A stretch of 17,417 bases of DNA. Origin: Ruminiclostridium sp. (GTDB taxonomy: Bacteria; Bacillota; Clostridia; Oscillospirales; Oscillospiraceae). The stretch spans positions 1 through 17,417 of the forward strand of contig JABUSR010000060.1 in the NCBI GenBank assembly GCA_021442645.1, given 5' to 3'. The notes under the pieces are model-generated. The model was not told the origin of the DNA. It saw only the letters and a program-made list of their open reading frames with translations, and did not search any database. Shown one piece after another: positions 1 through 6,544 of the stretch; positions within the stretch are counted from its first letter, which is position 1; the number at the start of each line of letters is the position of its first letter. The position numbers were made by a program, and so were the translations under genes.

Positions 1-21
1 GAAAATAGGTAATGCCAACAC

Positions 22-52
22 AAAGAGGACAACCTGCTGGTTGTCCTCTTTT
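22..52 (+). terminator. Intrinsic-terminator-like hairpin before the hydrolase gene
   Basis: A perfect 13-bp inverted repeat (22-34 and 39-51, loop TGCT) starts with an A run and ends with a T run, so it could work on either strand. It presumably ends a gene lying left of the window. It sits only 8 bases before the Shine-Dalgarno sequence of the next gene, so any transcript reading that gene from a promoter further left must pass through it. Confidence 0.8.
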
Positions 53-71
53 GTTATCCGGAGTAGTAAGC

Positions 72-755
72 ATGGATATTGATCTTTATTACATTGTGAA
101 GGGCAGCGGGAAACCATTAATTCTCCTTCATGGCAACGGGGAAGAACACACATATTTTGCCCATCAAATTGAATATTTCTCTTTACATTACCGTGTGTTT
201 GCTGTAGATACTCGGGGACACGGAAGTTCTCCGCGTGGGACAGCTCCCTTTACCATTTCTCAGTTTGCGGAGGATCTTCACGATTTTGTGGATAATCATG
301 AGATCTCCAAGGCATATGTTCTTGGGTTCTCTGACGGTGGTAACATTGCGCTGACATTTGCCTTGCGTTATCCGGAACGAGTAGACAAGTTGATTCTGAA
401 CGGCGCGAATCTGTTTCCGGCCGGTGTGAAGCCACAGGTCCAGATTCCAATTCTGCTTCAATATTATGCCCTGTCATTGTTTGCCGGTTGGATGCCTAAG
501 GTGAAAGGTTATCTGGATCTTCTGAGGCTGATGGTAAAGGAACCGAACTTCAGGCCTGAGGAGTTGTGTAATTTAATCGTACCTACCCTTGTTATTGCCG
601 GGGAGCACGACATGATTCGAGAGGAGCATACAAGGTTAATCAATGCCAGTATACCCGGCAGCCATCTCTGCATCTTGCCTGGTGATCACTTTCTGGCCTC
701 CAAAGAGTATGCACGATTTAATGAAGTGGTAGAAAGTTTCCTGTGGGAGTGCTAA
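72..755 (+). CDS. Alpha/beta-hydrolase fold protein (putative esterase/lipase-like)
   Basis: A 227-residue alpha/beta hydrolase, probably cytoplasmic since no signal peptide is visible. It has the oxyanion-loop HGNG motif (residues 20-23), the nucleophile elbow GFSDGG with Ser87, an acid in GEHD (Asp180) and the catalytic histidine in GDH (His206), so the Ser-Asp-His triad is complete. The length is normal for a small hydrolase with a short cap (about residues 120-165). I chose ATG 72 because a GGAG at 60-63 lies 8 bases before it; an in-frame ATG at 12 would place the terminator hairpin inside the protein. The substrate cannot be told from sequence: this fold includes esterases, haloperoxidase-like and C-C bond hydrolases. 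It stands alone, followed by a new promoter at 765. Confidence 0.85.
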   Translation: MDIDLYYIVKGSGKPLILLHGNGEEHTYFAHQIEYFSLHYRVFAVDTRGHGSSPRGTAPFTISQFAEDLHDFVDNHEISKAYVLGFSDGGNIALTFALRYPERVDKLILNGANLFPAGVKPQVQIPILLQYYALSLFAGWMPKVKGYLDLLRLMVKEPNFRPEELCNLIVPTLVIAGEHDMIREEHTRLINASIPGSHLCILPGDHFLASKEYARFNEVVESFLWEC

Positions 756-764
756 CCCCGCTAT

Positions 765-794
765 TTGACATTGCCCCGAGTGTAGATGTATAAT
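765..794 (+). promoter_or_regulatory. Sigma-A promoter of the glmM cluster
   Basis: TTGACA (765-770), an 18-base spacer and TATAAT (789-794), both boxes matching consensus. Transcription should start near 801, giving a leader of about 64 bases to glmM. I see no strong structure in that leader and no glmS-type ribozyme. Confidence 0.85.
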
Positions 795-864
795 AAATGA
801 ATTCCCCAAGCATATTGTTTACACTTGTTTTCAATTCTAACCTTACATAGTAGGAGGGAAGAGT

Positions 865-2217
865 ATGTCTAAATATTTTGGTACTGACGGCTTCCGTGGA
901 GAGGCTAATGTAAACCTGACGGTTGACCATGCGTTCCGTGTGGGTCGTTTCCTCGGCTGGTATTATGGACGAGACCACAAGGCGCAGATCGTCATTGGTA
1001 AGGATACCCGCCGTTCCAGCTATATGTTCGAGTCCGCTCTGTCTGCAGGCATTACGGCTTCCGGCGCAGATGTCTGCCTGATGCACGTTACCACGACCCC
1101 CAGTGTGTCCTACATTGCAAAGACTGATGAATTTGACTGCGGTATCATGATTTCCGCCAGCCATAATGCGTTTCAGGATAATGGGCTGAAGCTTATCAAT
1201 CACCACGGTGAGAAGATGGAGCAGGAAGTTATTGATGCAATTGAAGAATATCTGGACAGCAGCACGGAGTTGCCTTATGCCACTGGGGACAATATCGGGC
1301 GTGTGATTGACTACGCTTCCGGGAGGAACCGTTACATTGGGTATCTGATTACCCTTGCGACCCATTCTTATAAGGACATGAGAGTGGCTTTGGACTGTGC
1401 CAACGGCAGCGCATGGATGATTGCCAAGAGCGTCTTTGAGGCTCTGGGTGCAGAGACCTATGTGATTAACAACATGCCAAACGGCGTGAATATCAATGCG
1501 GGCTGCGGGTCCACCCATATTGAGCAGCTGCAGAAATTTGTGGTGGAGAACCATATGGATGTGGGCTTTGCCTTTGACGGCGATGCCGACCGTTGCCTGG
1601 CCGTGGATGAAAAAGGGAATCTGGTAGACGGCGACGGGATCCTGTATGTCTACGGACGTCATATGAAGGAGCGCGACAAGCTGGTAACAAACACGGTGGT
1701 CACCACAGTTATGTCCAATTTTGGCCTGTACAAAGCATTCGAAGCCCTTGGCATCGACTATGTTAAGACTGATGTGGGTGACAAGTATGTCTATGAGAAT
1801 ATGCGTGCCAACGGTCACCTGATTGGCGGAGAGCAGTCCGGCCATATTATCTTTGGTAAGTATGCCAACACCGGCGACGGGATTCTCACCGCTATCAAGC
1901 TCATGCAGGCGATCCTAAGCCGGAAAATGCCATTGTCAAAACTGACGCAGGACTTCAAGATCTATCCTCAGGTGCTGAAAAATGTCCGCGTTCAGGATAA
2001 GGATACTGCTCTGAATGATTTCTCCGTCCAAAATGTCGTTCGGGAAGTGGCAGAAAAGCTGGGAGACCAGGGCCGAATTCTCCTGCGCAAGAGCGGCACG
2101 GAGCCTGTCCTGCGTGTCATGGTAGAGGCACCCACCCATGAGATGTGTGAAGAAAATGTGGATGCAATAATAGAAGTTATGAAGCAACGAGGCTTGGTGA
2201 CCGAGGTGAAACAGTAA
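865..2217 (+). CDS. glmM: Phosphoglucosamine mutase GlmM
   Basis: Converts glucosamine-6-phosphate to glucosamine-1-phosphate in the cytoplasm, on the route to UDP-N-acetylglucosamine for peptidoglycan. The 450-residue length is normal for the alpha-D-phosphohexomutase family. The N terminus FGTDGFRGEAN is typical of GlmM; the phosphoserine loop ISASHN has Ser99 as the residue to be phosphorylated; the metal loop DGDADR is at 238-243; the sugar-specificity loop GEQSGH is at 322-327; and the phosphate-binding loop RKSGTEP is at 408-414. The start ATG 865 has AGGAGGG at 852-858, six bases upstream. The stop TAA overlaps the next start by one base (2217), so the downstream acyltransferase is likely translationally coupled. 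The GlmM assignment over other hexomutases rests on the N terminus, length and SASHN context. Confidence 0.95.
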   Translation: MSKYFGTDGFRGEANVNLTVDHAFRVGRFLGWYYGRDHKAQIVIGKDTRRSSYMFESALSAGITASGADVCLMHVTTTPSVSYIAKTDEFDCGIMISASHNAFQDNGLKLINHHGEKMEQEVIDAIEEYLDSSTELPYATGDNIGRVIDYASGRNRYIGYLITLATHSYKDMRVALDCANGSAWMIAKSVFEALGAETYVINNMPNGVNINAGCGSTHIEQLQKFVVENHMDVGFAFDGDADRCLAVDEKGNLVDGDGILYVYGRHMKERDKLVTNTVVTTVMSNFGLYKAFEALGIDYVKTDVGDKYVYENMRANGHLIGGEQSGHIIFGKYANTGDGILTAIKLMQAILSRKMPLSKLTQDFKIYPQVLKNVRVQDKDTALNDFSVQNVVREVAEKLGDQGRILLRKSGTEPVLRVMVEAPTHEMCEENVDAIIEVMKQRGLVTEVKQ

Positions 2218-2876
2218 TGATGACTATTTCTGATTTGTTCAACTTAAAGGATACCATTGCATCCTCTTTGTTTGATGGGAAGACTTACCCTTGGGAGGTT
2301 CTGGGAGAGATCAGCGAGTTCATTGTTAAGTTGGGAGAGACTCTGCCGCCTGAGGAATTTGACCATCCTGCTGAGGATGTCTGGATTGCCAAGGATGCGA
2401 AGGTATTTCCCTCTGCTTATATCGGAGGTCCTTGTATCATTGACCATGAGGCTGAGATTCGGCACTGTGCCTTTATCCGGGGTAGCGCTATCGTGGGAAA
2501 GAAAGCCGTGGTGGGCAATTCTGTTGAACTGAAAAATGTGATCCTGTTTGACTATGTCCAGACACCTCACTATAACTATGTGGGGGACTCCATCCTGGGC
2601 AGTCATGCCCATATGGGAGCTGGATCTATTACCTCAAATGTTAAGAGCGACAAGACCCTGGTGGTCATCCGGGAAGGGGAGGACCATACGCCTACCCAGC
2701 GTAAGAAGGTAGGAGCCATTCTGGGTGATTATGTAGAGGTCGGATGTAACAGTGTGCTGAATCCCGGTACTGTGGTGGGTCGTCACAGCACTGTCTATCC
2801 AACGTCCAGCGTTCGGGGCACGATTCCCCCTAACCACATCTATAAAGACAAGAAAAAGATTGTTTCGAAAAAATGA
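2217..2876 (+). CDS. Left-handed beta-helix acyltransferase resembling the GlmU C-terminal domain
   Basis: A 219-residue protein whose middle and C-terminal parts (about 57-205) are hexapeptide repeats of the left-handed beta-helix type. The segment around residues 115-145 (TPHYNYVGDSILG, then MGAGSITSN) closely follows the GlmU acetyltransferase signature. The histidine there (His118) lines up with the catalytic base of GlmU, and the YVGD and GAG-T/S-IT-N elements that shape the acceptor site are kept. The N-terminal 50 residues are helical and unlike the uridylyltransferase domain, which is absent. It overlaps glmM by one base, with GAGGTG at 2203-2208 as its ribosome site; a second ATG follows directly at 2220. 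Inference: it N-acetylates an amino-sugar phosphate, perhaps the GlmM product. It could equally act on another sugar nucleotide, and databases often label relatives as UDP-GlcNAc pyrophosphorylase-related. Confidence 0.8.
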   Translation: MMTISDLFNLKDTIASSLFDGKTYPWEVLGEISEFIVKLGETLPPEEFDHPAEDVWIAKDAKVFPSAYIGGPCIIDHEAEIRHCAFIRGSAIVGKKAVVGNSVELKNVILFDYVQTPHYNYVGDSILGSHAHMGAGSITSNVKSDKTLVVIREGEDHTPTQRKKVGAILGDYVEVGCNSVLNPGTVVGRHSTVYPTSSVRGTIPPNHIYKDKKKIVSKK

Positions 2877-2904
2877 GCTGATACAAATAAAGAGAGAGTC
2901 TTCA

Positions 2905-3825
2905 ATGAAAAATCTTCCCCCCAAAAACCTTGGCCTCCTATTCCTGACTGCTTTTATATGGGGCACGGCCTTTGTGGCGCAGGCCGTGGGCATGGATCAT
3001 ATTGGCCCCTTTGCCTTCAATGCGGCACGGTCCTTCGTGGGAGGTGTTGCCTTGATTCCGGTGGTGCTGCTCTTTAATCGGTTTAAATCCCAGGAGCGAC
3101 TTCAGAAGGAACGTGCAAACCGCAGAATCCTGATTATAGGTGGTATCTGCTGTGGCATTGCCCTAGGCGTGGCATCTATGCTCCAGCAAGTCGGCATAAA
3201 ATATACCACCGTAGGCAAAGCGGGCTTTGTTACTGCTCTGTACATTGTGATCGTACCCATCCTGGGGTTGTTCTTCCGGAAGAAGGTAGGTCCCAAGCTG
3301 TGGGTCAGTGTCATCATCGCCATCGTGGGCCTTTATCTTCTTTGTATGACGGAATCACTGTCCCTCCAGAAGGGGGATTTCCTAGTGCTCCTGTGTGCCT
3401 TCTGCTTTTCTGTACATATCATGGTCATCGACCATTTCAGTCCAAAAGTGGATGGGGTGCAGATGTCCTGTATTCAGTTCTTTGTGGCGGGTATTCTGTC
3501 CAGTGTAGGGATGCTGGCGGTGGAGGGAGCTCCCGAGCCCCACGCAGTCCTTATATCCTGGATGCCTATCCTTTATGCGGGTGTTTTGTCCTCTGGCGTA
3601 GCCTATACCCTTCAGATTATTGGACAGAAGGGGGTCAACCCGACGATTGCCAGCCTAGTGATGAGTTTGGAGTCGGTGATTTCCGTGTTGGCTGGATGGA
3701 TCATTCTGGGGCAGAGTATGTCGAGTCGGGAGATTTTCGGCTGTGTACTCATGTTTGCGGCCATCGTTCTGGCCCAATTGCCCGACCGGGTGAAAGAAAC
3801 CGAAGAAAAGGAACTGAAAACATGA
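2905..3825 (+). CDS. EamA/DMT-superfamily transporter
   Basis: A 306-residue integral membrane protein with two tandem EamA repeats, about ten hydrophobic helices, and the usual signature near the N terminus (FIWGTAFVAQ). The second repeat starts near residue 157, with GVLSSGVAYTLQIIGQK and the ASLVMSLESV segment typical of drug/metabolite exporters. The highly charged C-terminal tail is cytoplasmic in this family. I start it at ATG 2905, with a modest GAGAG ribosome site seven bases upstream. An in-frame TTG at 2860 would add 15 polar residues and overlap the previous gene. The transported compound is unknown: family members export amino acids, nucleotides or metabolites. It lies 28 bases after the acyltransferase stop and is probably cotranscribed with glmM, since the next feature is a terminator. 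Confidence 0.88.
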   Translation: MKNLPPKNLGLLFLTAFIWGTAFVAQAVGMDHIGPFAFNAARSFVGGVALIPVVLLFNRFKSQERLQKERANRRILIIGGICCGIALGVASMLQQVGIKYTTVGKAGFVTALYIVIVPILGLFFRKKVGPKLWVSVIIAIVGLYLLCMTESLSLQKGDFLVLLCAFCFSVHIMVIDHFSPKVDGVQMSCIQFFVAGILSSVGMLAVEGAPEPHAVLISWMPILYAGVLSSGVAYTLQIIGQKGVNPTIASLVMSLESVISVLAGWIILGQSMSSREIFGCVLMFAAIVLAQLPDRVKETEEKELKT

Positions 3826-3827
3826 GG

Positions 3828-3862
3828 AAAGCAGCCGCCCCGAATTGGGCGGCTGTTGCTTT
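3828..3862 (+). terminator. Rho-independent terminator of the glmM cluster
   Basis: A 9-bp GC-rich stem (CAGCCGCCC 3832-3840 with GGGCGGCTG 3847-3855, loop CGAATT). An outer AAAG/CTTT pairing (3828-3831 with 3859-3862) carries a 3-base bulge. It starts three bases after the transporter stop. The T tract is short. Confidence 0.8.
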
Positions 3863-3887
3863 GGGGAAAGTTTGCAAAATGAGATAG

Positions 3888-3982
3888 TATAATAATAGAG
3901 AAATGGGAGAGGAGGGAATCTTTTGGGCCTATATATCATAGCCGGTGAAACTGGTAACTATATAATTAAGCAGAATCTATAA
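3888..3982 (+). other. Intergenic stretch with a -10-like box and a possible 19-codon ORF
   Basis: Between the transporter terminator and the rpsB promoter there is no ordinary gene. A TATAAT at 3888-3893 lacks a good -35. It is followed by a strong ribosome site (GGAGGG 3911-3916) and, six bases later, a TTG (3923) opening a 19-residue frame that begins MGLYIIAGETGNY and stops at TAA 3982. It could be a short peptide, a gene remnant or chance. I recognise no homologue, so it is listed as an observation, not a called gene. Confidence 0.2.
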
Positions 3983-4022
3983 GAGAACCCAAAAAAAGCG
4001 GCAGGATATGGGGGATTTTTTC

Positions 4023-4051
4023 TTGCAATTTGCCATATGCTGTGATAAAAT
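4023..4051 (+). promoter_or_regulatory. Extended -10 promoter of rpsB-tsf
   Basis: TTGCAA (4023-4028), a 17-base spacer and TAAAAT (4046-4051), preceded by TGA so that the -10 is of the extended TGn type. Transcription would start near 4058, leaving a leader of about 106 bases before rpsB. Confidence 0.8.
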
Positions 4052-4057
4052 ATTAAG

Positions 4058-4163
4058 CGATTCCGTACGGGGTTCGGACGAGCGGCCGTGTGCCGCTGCC
4101 AGGTTGGCCGCGAGAATGAGGGTCCCGGAGGTCATAACTAAAATAATCAGGAGGAACCAAACT
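4058..4163 (+). promoter_or_regulatory. Structured rpsB 5' leader, possible autoregulatory RNA
   Basis: The GC-rich leader can form a long-range stem (GGAC 4076-4079 with GTCC 4122-4125) enclosing GCGGCC 4082-4087 paired with GGCCGC 4106-4111. The same 5' arm can instead form a local hairpin with GCCGC at 4092-4096, so two folds exclude each other. The last 30 bases, with AGGAGG at 4149-4154, are A-rich and open. Ribosomal protein operons often carry leaders bound by their own product, and S2-mediated control of rpsB is known in Escherichia coli. Applying that here is inference. Confidence 0.45.
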
Positions 4164-4886
4164 ATGGCAGTCGTATCTATGAAACAGCTTCTTGAGGCAG
4201 GCGTGCATTTCGGTCACCAGACCCGCCGCTGGAACCCTAAGATGGCAACCTACATCTACACCGAGCGCAACGGTATCTATATCGTTGACCTGCAGAAGAC
4301 CGTGAAGAAGCTGGAAGAGGCATACAACTTTGTGAAGCAGCTCTCTGAGAGCGGTCAGAGCCTGCTGTTCGTGGGCACCAAGAAGCAGGCCCAGGATGCC
4401 ATCCGTGAAGAGGCTCAGCGCTGTGGTATGTACTATGTCAACGCTCGTTGGTTGGGCGGCATGCTGACCAACTTCAAGACCATGCGCGGTCGTGTGGACC
4501 GTCTGAACCAGCTGAAGAAGATGCAGGAGGACGGCACATTTGACATGCTGCCTAAGAAGGAAGTCATCAAGCATATGGGCGAGATTGCCAAGCTGGAGAA
4601 ATATCTGGGCGGCGTCGTCGAGATGAAGCGTCTGCCCGGCGCTCTGTTCGTCGTTGATCCCCGCAAGGAGCGCAACGCTATCAACGAAGCCCGCAAGCTG
4701 AACATCCCCATCGTGGCAATCGTTGACACCAACTGCGATCCCGACGAGATTGACTATGTTATCCCCGGCAATGACGACGCTATCCGCGCCATTCGCCTGA
4801 TTTCTTCCGTTATGGCTAATGCCATCCAGGAAGGCAAGCAGGGTGCAGACGCTGCTGAGAAGGCAGAGGAAGTTGCTGAGGCTTAA
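4164..4886 (+). CDS. rpsB: 30S ribosomal protein S2
   Basis: A 240-residue primary small-subunit protein that binds late in 30S assembly near 16S rRNA helix 26 and contacts S1 where S1 is present. The family signatures are clear: KQLLEAGVHFGHQTRRWNPKM at the N terminus, the NGIYIVDLQKT segment, the WLGGMLTNF motif (about residues 95-103) and PGALFVVDPRKE followed by IPIVAIVDTNCDPD. The coiled-coil insertion is present at about 105-155. The C-terminal tail is acidic and alanine-rich, as is common. The start ATG 4164 has AGGAGG nine bases upstream; the longer frame from 4008 runs back through the promoter and cannot be right. Codon use favours CTG, CGC/CGT and AAG, as expected of a highly expressed gene. 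Cotranscribed with tsf. Confidence 0.98.
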   Translation: MAVVSMKQLLEAGVHFGHQTRRWNPKMATYIYTERNGIYIVDLQKTVKKLEEAYNFVKQLSESGQSLLFVGTKKQAQDAIREEAQRCGMYYVNARWLGGMLTNFKTMRGRVDRLNQLKKMQEDGTFDMLPKKEVIKHMGEIAKLEKYLGGVVEMKRLPGALFVVDPRKERNAINEARKLNIPIVAIVDTNCDPDEIDYVIPGNDDAIRAIRLISSVMANAIQEGKQGADAAEKAEEVAEA

Positions 4887-4900
4887 TTAGGCCATTTTTC

Positions 4901-4935
4901 AGCAAGTGCCCGTTTAACTGGCGGGCACTTGCTTT
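4901..4935 (+). terminator. rpsB-tsf intergenic hairpin (attenuator-like)
   Basis: A perfect 12-bp stem (4901-4912 with 4922-4933, nine-base loop) is followed by only three T residues in total before GG. A strong stem with a poor T tract suggests partial termination or an RNA-stabilising structure rather than a full stop. It would allow tsf to be expressed at a lower level than rpsB. Confidence 0.55.
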
Positions 4936-4973
4936 GGATATTCATAAAATACTTAATTTGGAGGTTTTTTACC

Positions 4974-5903
4974 ATGGCATTTACTGCTGCTGATGTTAAG
5001 ACCCTGCGTGAAATGACCGGCGTTGGCATGCTGGACTGCAAGAAGGCTCTGGCTGCAACTGACGGCGATATGGATAAGGCTGTCGAGTTCCTGCGTGAGA
5101 AGGGCCTGGCTGCTGCTCAGAAGAAGGCTGGCCGCATTGCTGCTGAGGGCGTGGCTTATGCCGAAGTGTTTCCTGACGGTGCTGCTCTGGTCGAGGTCAA
5201 TGCTGAGACTGACTTTGTTGCCAAGAACGAAAAGTTCTTGGAGTTCGTGAAGAATGTCTGCTATGTGGTTGCTAAGTGGGGTCCCGACAGCATGGATACC
5301 CTGATGACTTTGCCCTACCGCAAGACCGGCATGACCGTCGAGCAGGCTCAGCAGGAGATGGTCCTGACCATCGGCGAGAACATCAAGATTCGTCGCTTCG
5401 AGCGTTATCTGGAAGGCGTTTCCATCGCTTATAACCACATGGGCGGCCGTATCGGCGTCCTGCTGAACATGGAGGTCTCCGCGGGTCTGGAGGAAAACGA
5501 GACCGTAGTCGAGCTGGGCAAGGATATTGCCATGCAGATTGCCGCTATGAATCCCTCCTTCTTGGATAAGTCCTCCGTCAGCCAGGAGACCCTGGATAAG
5601 GAGAAGGAGATCCAGCTGGCTCAGTTGGCCAACGATCCCAAGATGGCTGCAAAGCCTGACAAGGTCAAGGAAGGCATCGTTATGGGTAAGATGGGCAAGT
5701 TCTTTGAAGAGAACTGCCTGATGCAGCAGGCTTTCGTTAAGGAGAATAAGATTTCGGTGGAGAAGCATGTGGCAGCCGTTGCTAAGGAACTGGGCGGCTC
5801 TATCGAGGTTAAGGGCTTCTATCGTTTCGAGCGTGGTGAAGGCCTGGAGAAGAAGCAGGAAAACTTCGCAGAAGAGATTGCAAAGCAGCTGGGTCAGGCT
5901 TGA
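4974..5903 (+). CDS. tsf: Elongation factor Ts
   Basis: Guanine-nucleotide exchange factor that releases GDP from EF-Tu in the cytoplasm. The 309-residue length fits the two-subdomain bacterial form. The N-terminal UBA-like module carries VKTLREMTGVGMLDCKKAL (about residues 8-26). The EF-Tu-contacting motif TDFVAKN lies at about 79-85. A C-terminal coiled coil and the final HVAAVAKELGGSIEVKGF-type segment are also present. ATG 4974 has TTTGGAGG ending nine bases upstream; a longer in-frame start would lie inside the intergenic hairpin. It follows rpsB by 87 bases in the conserved rpsB-tsf order. I see no promoter of its own, so it depends on read-through of the hairpin. Confidence 0.98.
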   Translation: MAFTAADVKTLREMTGVGMLDCKKALAATDGDMDKAVEFLREKGLAAAQKKAGRIAAEGVAYAEVFPDGAALVEVNAETDFVAKNEKFLEFVKNVCYVVAKWGPDSMDTLMTLPYRKTGMTVEQAQQEMVLTIGENIKIRRFERYLEGVSIAYNHMGGRIGVLLNMEVSAGLEENETVVELGKDIAMQIAAMNPSFLDKSSVSQETLDKEKEIQLAQLANDPKMAAKPDKVKEGIVMGKMGKFFEENCLMQQAFVKENKISVEKHVAAVAKELGGSIEVKGFYRFERGEGLEKKQENFAEEIAKQLGQA

Positions 5904-5935
5904 TTTTGGCCGGCACTTTATAGAGATTACATTCT

Positions 5936-5970
5936 ATCAGGCGGTTCGAGAACTCGGACCGCCTGATTTT
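5936..5970 (+). terminator. Terminator of the rpsB-tsf operon
   Basis: A long stem (5937-5950 with 5953-5966, including one T-G pair, two-base AA loop) is extended by A5936-T5967 and followed by TTTT. It is a typical strong intrinsic terminator 33 bases after the tsf stop. Confidence 0.9.
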
Positions 5971-5983
5971 CCCTATAGGACAG

Positions 5984-6019
5984 AAAACACCCCGGACTTG
6001 AATCAGTCCGGGGTGTTTT
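5984..6019. terminator. Bidirectional terminator between convergent operons
   Basis: A perfect 15-bp inverted repeat (5984-5998 with 6005-6019, loop TGAATC) is flanked by AAAA on the left and TTTT on the right, so it forms a terminator on both strands. It backs up tsf termination on the plus strand and ends the paaK-ACT operon on the minus strand, whose last stop is at 6101. Confidence 0.9.
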
Positions 6020-6100
6020 CCTGTGCCTGCATAGAAGAAAGAGAAGAAGGAAAAGGAAAGAGGCAGGCACATGAGGATGGTGTATGAAGAGAGGTTATAA

Positions 6101-6532
6101 TCAAAGTCGATAGATGTCCTTGGGGTCCAGGGTTGAGATGTGGTTCTTCTCCAGTGCCTCTAGGGCGGTTTCAGCGTGGTCCGGGCGGATGACCACCACG
6201 GCATGTCCGTCTTTGCTTCCCACGAAGGCGTACATATATTCCACACCTACGTTGGCAGCGGCCAGGATATCCAGAACACCGGTGAGGCCACCGGGACGGT
6301 CGTCTACCACAACGGCAACCACATAGTTCTGCTTTACGACGAAGTCCTGTGCACGGAGTACGTCGCAAGCCTTTTCGGGGTCGTTAACAATGAGGCGAAG
6401 AATACCGAACTCAGTGGTATCAGCTAAGGAGAGGGCGCTCATGTCGATGTTGTTTTCGCCCAGGATCTTGGAGACTTCGCTGAGCTGGCCGGGTACGTTT
6501 TCCACAAATACGGAGATTTGTTTGATCAGCAT
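6101..6532 (-). CDS. Tandem ACT-domain protein linked to paaK
   Basis: A 143-residue protein made of two ACT domains (about 1-68 and 70-140) and nothing else. The first begins IKQISVFVENVPGQLSEVSKILGENNIDM, an ACT ligand-binding turn, and the second repeats it as VVVDDRPGGLTGVLDILAAANVGVEYMY. ACT domains bind amino acids, usually at dimer interfaces. Its start codon lies 12 bases after the paaK stop and its ribosome site AAGGAGG overlaps that stop codon, so the two are one operon and probably coupled. Proteins of this type recur beside phenylacetate-CoA ligases and indolepyruvate oxidoreductases in anaerobes. A role in sensing aromatic or branched amino acids is inference. No catalytic or DNA-binding domain is present. 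Confidence 0.85.
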   Translation of the reverse strand: MLIKQISVFVENVPGQLSEVSKILGENNIDMSALSLADTTEFGILRLIVNDPEKACDVLRAQDFVVKQNYVVAVVVDDRPGGLTGVLDILAAANVGVEYMYAFVGSKDGHAVVVIRPDHAETALEALEKNHISTLDPKDIYRL

Positions 6533-6544
6533 AACGGTTCCTCC

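Noticed and set aside
718..1845. 375-codon minus-strand frame opposite glmM
   Set aside because: It lies wholly antisense to a certain gene, has no ribosome site, and its composition (His, Ile, Val rich) is what the codon bias of glmM gives on the reverse strand.
4008..4163. N-terminal extension of S2 from an ATG at 4008
   Set aside because: The extra 52 residues are encoded by the promoter and leader; the family N terminus and AGGAGG site fix the start at 4164.
4953..5768. 271-codon minus-strand frame opposite tsf
   Set aside because: Leucine- and histidine-rich shadow of a strongly codon-biased translation gene; no start signal and no recognisable domain.
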